The position numbers were made by a program, and so were the translations under genes. The notes under the pieces were generated by a model that saw nothing but the letters and a program-made list of their open reading frames with translations, did no database searches and was not told the origin of the DNA. Positions 21,858-26,143 of a DNA stretch of 26,143 nt are shown here, in pieces. Position 1 is the first letter of the stretch; the number at the start of each line of letters is the position of its first letter. The stretch is from Anaeromyxobacter_A sp035636195 (GTDB lineage Bacteria > Myxococcota > Myxococcia > Myxococcales > Anaeromyxobacteraceae): NCBI GenBank assembly GCA_035636195.1, contig DASPZP010000138.1, forward strand, positions 1 through 26,143, in the 5' to 3' direction.

Positions 21858-22778
21858 CTACGCAGCGTCGGAGAAGCCGAGCGCCGGGAGCCGGATCTGA
21901 AGTGGCTCGATCTCCTCCTCGTCCTGGATCCTGACCACCTCATGGGCGGCGGAGTCGGCGAGGAGCTGGCGCACCAGCGCCTGGTTCAGCGCGTGCCCGC
22001 TCTTGTGGGCGGTGAAGCTCGCGATGAGCGGCATGCCCACCAGCGTCAGGTCTCCGAGCGCGTCGAGCACCTTGTGCCGCGCGAACTCGTCCGGGAAGCG
22101 GAGGCCGCCCGGATTCAGGATGGAGAACTCGTCGACGACGATGGCGTTCTCGAGGCTTCCACCCTTGGCGAGACCGGCCGCCTTCATCCGCTCGATGTCC
22201 CGGACGAAGCAGAAGGTGCGGGCGCGCGCCACCTCGCGAGCGAAGACGCGATCCGAGAAGACGAAGGAGAAGGTCTGATCGGTGATGAGCGGGTGGTTGA
22301 AATCGACCGTGAAGCGCAGGCTCATCTCGGCCGCGGGCTCGATGCGGACGAGCTTGTCGCCGTCCAGGATCTCGATCGGCTTCTTCACCAGCAGGAAGCG
22401 CTTACCCAGACCCTGGGTGCGGATGCCCGCTTCCTGGATGAGATAGACGAAGGGCGCCGCCGAGCCGTCCAGGATCGGGATCTCCGGACCCTCGACCTCG
22501 ATGCGGCAGTTGTCGACGCCCATCCCGCTGAGCGCCGCCAGGACGTGCTCCACCGTCGCCACCCGTGCGCCGTCCAGGCCGAGCGTGGTGCTGAGCTGGG
22601 TGTCGACGACGAGCTCGGCGCGGGCGGGGATCTCGACCCCGAGGTCCTTCCGCCAGAAGGAGATACCTGCGTCGGGCGGCGCCGGAGCGAGCGTCAGGAT
22701 GGCGGCCCGCCCGGAATGGAGACCCACCCCCCGGCAGCTCACCTTCTTCGCGATCGTCCGTTGGTTCCAGTAAGCCAT
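21858..22778 (-). CDS. lpxC: UDP-3-O-acyl-N-acetylglucosamine deacetylase LpxC
   Basis: This 306-residue enzyme catalyses the committed step of lipid A synthesis, removing the acetyl group from UDP-3-O-acyl-GlcNAc with a zinc ion. It begins NQRTIAKKVSCRGVGLHSG, the typical LpxC opening. Zinc ligands are visible as H78 in VEHVLAAL, H235 and D239 in FARHKVLDALGDL, and the catalytic acid/base residues are E77 and H262 (KSGHALNQ). The length matches the family. The ATG at 22778 follows an AGGGAG about 12 bases away; the frame runs further upstream but is not conserved. The gene is alone here, away from the cell-division cluster where it often lies. Its presence shows the host builds an LPS-containing outer membrane. 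Confidence 0.97.
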   Translation of the reverse strand: MAYWNQRTIAKKVSCRGVGLHSGRAAILTLAPAPPDAGISFWRKDLGVEIPARAELVVDTQLSTTLGLDGARVATVEHVLAALSGMGVDNCRIEVEGPEIPILDGSAAPFVYLIQEAGIRTQGLGKRFLLVKKPIEILDGDKLVRIEPAAEMSLRFTVDFNHPLITDQTFSFVFSDRVFAREVARARTFCFVRDIERMKAAGLAKGGSLENAIVVDEFSILNPGGLRFPDEFARHKVLDALGDLTLVGMPLIASFTAHKSGHALNQALVRQLLADSAAHEVVRIQDEEEIEPLQIRLPALGFSDAA

Positions 22779-23142
22779 TCGAGAAGTCGCTCCCTTGGCA
22801 CGAACCCCGCCGCCGTCCTTGCGACCCGCGCCTCGGTGGGTCTGGTTCAGCCGTGACCCCACCGGGCGGCCGAGCATACGAGCAATCCACATGCCAGGCG
22901 AGAGATCGTTCTGGGCGGCTCACGTCCCCCAGCCCGTCATTCGGCAACCCCTTGAGGAAAGGACAGGTGTTCGGGGCCGGTCCGGTCGGACCCGTCTCTC
23001 CGCGCCTGTCGCCGGAGGGCCACGCCCCGGCAGAGCACGACAAAAATGGCACGATCTGCAAGGCGCGACGCAACCCTGACGCGGCGGGTTATAGCATCCT
23101 GCAGCGCGCCAGGAAGCGTCCCACTGCCGACCTGAGGACCGT
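22779..23142. other. Intergenic region between divergent lpxC and rhomboid genes
   Basis: This gene-free stretch of 364 bases should hold both promoters. Visible features are an inverted repeat GGTCCG-GT-CGGACC (22979-22992) and two relatively AT-rich patches, one around 23040-23050 and one around 23090-23097 (TTATAGC). I could not pair either patch with a convincing -35 box. Open frames here are short and carry no recognisable motif, so I call no gene. Confidence 0.4.
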
Positions 23143-23844
23143 GTGATTCCGCTCAAGGACGACATCCCGGTCCAGCGCCCGCCGATCGTGACCATCGCCC
23201 TGCTCGCCGCCAACATCGCGGCCTTCCTGTGGCAGGTGGCGGTGGTGGGGCTTCCGCTGTCGGTGCAGGTAGGCGGCGCCATCCCCTACGAGGTCCTCTC
23301 GCTGCGAGACCTGCCGCCCCTCGATCTCGTCCCACCTCCGCTCACCTTGTTCACGAGCATGTTTCTTCACGGTGGGTTCATGCACCTCGCCGGGAACATG
23401 CTCTTCCTCTGGATCTTCGGGAACAACGTGGAGGACGTGCTCGGGCGCGGCCGGTTCGTCCTCTTCTACGTCGGGTGCGGGTTGGCGGCGGGCCTGGCGC
23501 AGGTCGCCGTCACGGCAGCCAGCGCGGACGACGCGGCCCTGCTCGTGCCGATGGTGGGCGCCAGCGGCGCCATCGCCGGCGTGCTCGCCGCGTACATGGT
23601 GCTGTTCCCGCGGGCGCGCGTGCTCACCCTCATCCCCATCTTCATCTTCATCCGGCTGGTCTACGTTCCGGCCGGCTTCTTCATCGGGCTGTGGTTCGTC
23701 ATCCAGCTCGCGAGCGCGTTCCTCGGCAGCGAGGGGAGCGGCGTCGCCTTCGTGGCCCACGTCGGCGGCTTCGTGACCGGGTTCGCGCTCGTGAAGCTGA
23801 TGGGGCCGCGCCAGGGGTTCCGGGCGCGGCGCGCGGGCTGGTGA
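23143..23844 (+). CDS. Rhomboid family intramembrane serine protease
   Basis: This 233-residue protein has six or so membrane helices and the rhomboid catalytic set: nucleophile S141 in MVGASGAIAG, general base H206 in FVAHVGGFVTG, and the HxxxxHxxxN motif H76/H81/N85 in FLHGGFMHLAGNM. It cleaves substrates within the membrane; bacterial rhomboids act in envelope quality control or in processing single-pass proteins. A longish loop between helices 1 and 2 (residues 40-65) matches the common bacterial/PARL-like L1 region. The start is GTG at 23143, with GAGG about 6 bases before. It converges on ruvB with a 7-base gap and is divergent from lpxC. Confidence 0.95.
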   Translation: MIPLKDDIPVQRPPIVTIALLAANIAAFLWQVAVVGLPLSVQVGGAIPYEVLSLRDLPPLDLVPPPLTLFTSMFLHGGFMHLAGNMLFLWIFGNNVEDVLGRGRFVLFYVGCGLAAGLAQVAVTAASADDAALLVPMVGASGAIAGVLAAYMVLFPRARVLTLIPIFIFIRLVYVPAGFFIGLWFVIQLASAFLGSEGSGVAFVAHVGGFVTGFALVKLMGPRQGFRARRAGW

Positions 23845-23851
23845 CCGGCGC

Positions 23852-24877
23852 TCAGAAGAGCCCTGGCTGCTTCGCCGGCTTCGCCTTCCCCAGGTGCGCG
23901 TAGGCGGCCGGCAGCGCCAGCCTTCCGCGCGGCGAGCGGGCGAGGTAGCCCTCGCGGACGAGGAACGGCTCGTACACGTCCTCGATGGTCTGGGATTCCT
24001 CGCCCACTGCGGCGGCGATGGCCTCGACCCCCACCGGGCCCCCGCAGAACGTGTCGATGACGCAGGCGAGGATGCGCCGATCCATGGCGTCGAGCCCGTT
24101 CGCGTCCACCGCCAGGCGCTCCAGGGTCAGGTCGACGATGCGGCGGTCCACCGCGCCGTCGCCCTCCACCTGCGCGAAGTCGCGCGCGCGCTGCAGGAGC
24201 CGGATGGCGATGCGCGGGGTGCCGCGGGCGCGGCGGCCGAGCTCCTCGGCGGCGGCGGGCGCGTGGGTGAGCCGGAGCTTCATCGCGGCGCGCGTGACGA
24301 TCTCCTTCAGCTCGGCCGGGTGGTAGTAGTCGAGCCGCTCCTGGATGGGGAAGCGGTCGCGCAGCGGGCTCGCCAGGAGCCCGGTGCGGGTGGTGGCGCC
24401 GACGAGGGTGAAGCGCTCGAGCTTCATCTCCATCGTCTGGGCGCCGAGGCCGGCCCCGAGCACGACGTCGAAGCGGAAGTCCTCCATGGCCGGGTAGAGC
24501 GCCTCCTCGACGGCCGGCGAGAGGCGGTGGATCTCGTCGATGAAGAGGATGTCGCGGGGCTGGAGCGCGGTGAGCAGCCCGGCGAGGTCGCCCTTCTTGA
24601 CCAGGGCCGGGCCGCTCGTCACGTGCAGCGCGACGCGCAGCTCGCGCGCCAGGATGTGGGCGAGCGAGGTCTTGCCGAGGCCGGGCGGGCCGGAGAGCAG
24701 CACGTGATCGAGCGCATCTCCCCGCTCGCGCGCCGCCCGGGCGTAGACGCGGAAGTTCGCGACCAGCTTCTCCTGCCCGACGTACTCCTCGAAGGTGGCC
24801 GGGCGGAGCGACTGCTCGAGGCGCTCCTCCCCTTCCTTCGCCTCGGCGGAGACGTCGCGAATGGGCTTGGGGGCCAT
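23852..24877 (-). CDS. ruvB: Holliday junction branch migration DNA helicase RuvB
   Basis: This 341-residue AAA+ motor matches RuvB in length. It shows the N-terminal SLRPATFEEYVGQE box, Walker A GPPGLGKTS (63-71), Walker B LFIDEIH (111-117), the sensor motif GATTRTGLL, and a winged-helix C-terminal domain (ID..FCGGPVGVEAIAAAVGE). Hexamers of RuvB drive branch migration of Holliday junctions with RuvA. The ATG at 24877 begins the conserved sequence, but the bases before it are pyrimidine-rich (CCTCCCCCC) rather than a ribosome site; it lies 31 bases after ruvA and is probably translated from the same transcript. It is the last gene of the ruvC-ruvA-ruvB order. Confidence 0.97.
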   Translation of the reverse strand: MAPKPIRDVSAEAKEGEERLEQSLRPATFEEYVGQEKLVANFRVYARAARERGDALDHVLLSGPPGLGKTSLAHILARELRVALHVTSGPALVKKGDLAGLLTALQPRDILFIDEIHRLSPAVEEALYPAMEDFRFDVVLGAGLGAQTMEMKLERFTLVGATTRTGLLASPLRDRFPIQERLDYYHPAELKEIVTRAAMKLRLTHAPAAAEELGRRARGTPRIAIRLLQRARDFAQVEGDGAVDRRIVDLTLERLAVDANGLDAMDRRILACVIDTFCGGPVGVEAIAAAVGEESQTIEDVYEPFLVREGYLARSPRGRLALPAAYAHLGKAKPAKQPGLF

Positions 24878-24908
24878 GCCGGGGGGAGGTTACCAGACCG
24901 CACCGCGT

Positions 24909-25505
24909 TCAGGCGCGCAGGAGCTTCAGCGCGTCGCGCAACAGCTCGTCGAGGCCCCGTTCGCCGCCTTGCTCCCGCAGGCTGTCCGCCGCGGCGCTCG
25001 CCTGCGTCGCCTTGTAGCCCAGGCCGACGAGAGCCCGCGCGAGCTGCTCGAAGGAATCGCCACCCGCCCCGGTGGCGGCGCGCGGGGCCGCCGCCTTCGC
25101 CAGGGAGAGGAGCTTCTCCTTCAGCTCGACCACGAGCCGCTCCGCGGTCTTCTTGCCGATGCCAGGCACCTTGGTCAGGCGCCCGACGTCGCCCTCCGCC
25201 ACCGCCCGCGCCAGCTCGCGCGCCTCGATGCCGGAGAGGATGTTCTGCGCCGCACGCGGCCCGACGTTCTTCACCCCGATGAGCTCGTGGAAGACCTCCT
25301 CCTCCTCCTCGGTCGCGAAGCCGAACAGCTGGAGCGCGTCCTCGCGCACGTGGGTGTGGGTGCGGAGCGCGGCCTTCTCGCCGGGCGGCGGGAGTGCCGC
25401 GAGCGACGCGGCGGAGAGCTGCACCCGGTAGCCGACGCCATTCACGTCGAGGATCGCGTGATCGCCGCTCTTCTCGACGACGATCCCGCTCAGGCGAGCG
25501 ATCAT
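24909..25505 (-). CDS. ruvA: Holliday junction DNA helicase subunit RuvA
   Basis: This 198-residue protein starts MIARLSGIVVEKSGDHAILDVNGVGY, the RuvA OB-fold signature. Two helix-hairpin-helix motifs follow (LIGVKNVGPRAAQNIL and LTKVPGIGKKTAERLV), and then a linker and domain III (LGYKATQASAAADSL) that contacts RuvB. Tetramers hold the four-way junction open while RuvB pumps DNA. Its ATG overlaps the ruvC stop by 4 bases (ATGA), so the two are coupled. Confidence 0.97.
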   Translation of the reverse strand: MIARLSGIVVEKSGDHAILDVNGVGYRVQLSAASLAALPPPGEKAALRTHTHVREDALQLFGFATEEEEEVFHELIGVKNVGPRAAQNILSGIEARELARAVAEGDVGRLTKVPGIGKKTAERLVVELKEKLLSLAKAAAPRAATGAGGDSFEQLARALVGLGYKATQASAAADSLREQGGERGLDELLRDALKLLRA

Positions 25506-26056
25506 GCGCCCTCGGCAAAGCGGCGCACCGAGGGGCGGAGCCGCCGCAGCACGTCCGCGCGCGTGGGCGGGGCGGGACCTCGCCGGACCGGCTGCGCCGA
25601 CCCGCGCGCGAGGTGGCAGACGGCGACCGCCAGCGCGTCGGCCTCGTCGGCGAGCTTCGCCTGGACCCCGAAGATCGCGCGAGCGGTGCGGACCATCTGT
25701 GCCTTCTCGGCCCGGCCGCTGCCGGTGAAGGCGCGCTTCACCTCGCTGGGCGCGTACTCGAAGATCGGCAGCCCGGCCTGCGCCGCGGCGGCGAGCGCCA
25801 CGCCGCGCGCCTGTCCGAGCGCGAGCGCCGAGCGCGGGGAGCGCCCGCAGAACGCGGTCTCGACGGCCACCGCCGCGAGCCCCGCGGTCGCGACGAGGTG
25901 GGTCAGGCCGCGCAAGATGATGCCGAGCCGCTCCGCCATCGGGAGGTCGCCCGGCACGAGCACCCCCGACGCGACGCGCCTGAAGCCGCCGCCGGCGCGC
26001 GCGACGACGCCGTAGCCGCACCGCCGCGTGCCAGGATCGATGCCGAGGACGAGCAC
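25502..26056 (-). CDS. ruvC: Crossover junction endodeoxyribonuclease RuvC
   Basis: This is the resolvase that cuts Holliday junctions after RuvAB migration. Catalytic acidic residues fall at the canonical places when the GTG at 26056 is used as start: D7 in LGIDPGT, E66 in AVETAF, D137 and D140 in ADEADALAVA. That placement agrees with the numbering of E. coli RuvC (D7, E66, D138, D141) and is why I chose it (184 residues). An ATG at 26095 in the same frame would add 13 residues with no family match, and neither start has a clear ribosome site. The C-terminal 25 residues are Arg/Pro-rich and longer than in E. coli. It overlaps ruvA by 4 bases. Confidence 0.93.
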   Translation of the reverse strand: MLVLGIDPGTRRCGYGVVARAGGGFRRVASGVLVPGDLPMAERLGIILRGLTHLVATAGLAAVAVETAFCGRSPRSALALGQARGVALAAAAQAGLPIFEYAPSEVKRAFTGSGRAEKAQMVRTARAIFGVQAKLADEADALAVAVCHLARGSAQPVRRGPAPPTRADVLRRLRPSVRRFAEGA

Positions 26057-26143
26057 GCGCGCATGGTGGCACGCGCCTGAACCGGCGTCCAGCATCCGGG
26101 CGGCAAGGGCGCGCAGGTGCCGTCCCCCGACCCCGACCCTGCC

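Noticed and set aside
21766..21900. Short plus-strand frame between ligD and lpxC
   Set aside because: 44 codons overlapping the end of lpxC, with no motif and no clear ribosome site; not enough to call a gene.
20859..22856. 665-codon plus-strand frame across ligD and lpxC
   Set aside because: It is antisense to two genes with full motifs and is rich in Arg/Glu/His without any domain.
1..26143. tRNA, rRNA, CRISPR array, insertion sequence or defence system
   Set aside because: Reading both strands showed no cloverleaf-like tRNA, no regularly spaced repeat array, no transposase motif and no terminal inverted repeats; the families present are metabolic, repair and envelope genes.

Overview
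The window is a very GC-rich (roughly 70% or more by eye), gene-dense piece of a bacterial chromosome. The gene families suggest a Gram-negative, soil-type delta-proteobacterium/myxobacterium relative. Supporting signs are LpxC (outer membrane lipid A), a bactofilin, an M4 protease with an emfourin-type inhibitor, Ku/LigD end joining, two bacteriohemerythrins and a sodium-symporter-type sensor kinase. Anaeromyxobacter is my best guess, from overall protein style only. No tRNA, rRNA, CRISPR array, IS element or prophage is visible.

Layout. (a) 1-1281, minus: an M4 (protealysin-type) metalloprotease followed by the start of its probable inhibitor gene. (b) 1451-5530, plus: a tightly packed glcD-glcE-glcF glycolate oxidase operon. 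(c) 5536-5835, minus: a small unknown protein. (d) 6123-7639, plus: two bacteriohemerythrins flanking a putative lipoprotein, preceded by three CCCA/TGGG near-palindromes. (e) 7640-8928, minus: a DUF554 membrane protein and a single-domain response regulator. (f) 9121-9648, plus: a bactofilin. (g) 9784-13315, plus: a response-regulator fragment, a small two-helix membrane protein and a 1069-residue symporter/STAC-like/GAF/histidine kinase. (h) 13326-15275, minus: an OFA-family MFS transporter whose frame runs upstream without a stop through an unrecognised domain. A LivF (branched-chain amino acid ABC ATPase) fossil lies beyond it. (i) 15756-16106, plus: a STAS protein. (j) 16113-17113, minus: a DUF5670-type micro-membrane protein overlapping an M48 lipoprotein protease. 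(k) 17266-21734: a non-homologous end-joining locus with Ku and stand-alone LigD polymerase on the plus strand, LigD phosphoesterase-ligase on the minus strand, and two envelope proteins between them. (l) 21858-22778, minus: lpxC. (m) 23143-23844, plus: a rhomboid protease. (n) 23852-26056, minus: ruvC-ruvA-ruvB, the Holliday junction machinery.

Themes. DNA repair (Ku, two LigD parts, RuvABC) and envelope or stress functions (M48, rhomboid, LpxC, bactofilin, holin-like and DUF3618-like proteins) dominate the second half; carbon oxidation and di-iron O2/NO-type sensors dominate the first. All six convergent gene pairs are separated by only 0-10 bases, and at least three carry perfect stem-loops across or beside the junction.

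The most unusual items are the unknown domain in frame with the OFA transporter, the split LigD with envelope genes in the middle, the hemerythrin/lipoprotein/hemerythrin module with its repeated upstream motif, and the orphan transporter-kinase preceded by a decayed response regulator. Product calls come from reading the translations and recognising family motifs; no database search was run.
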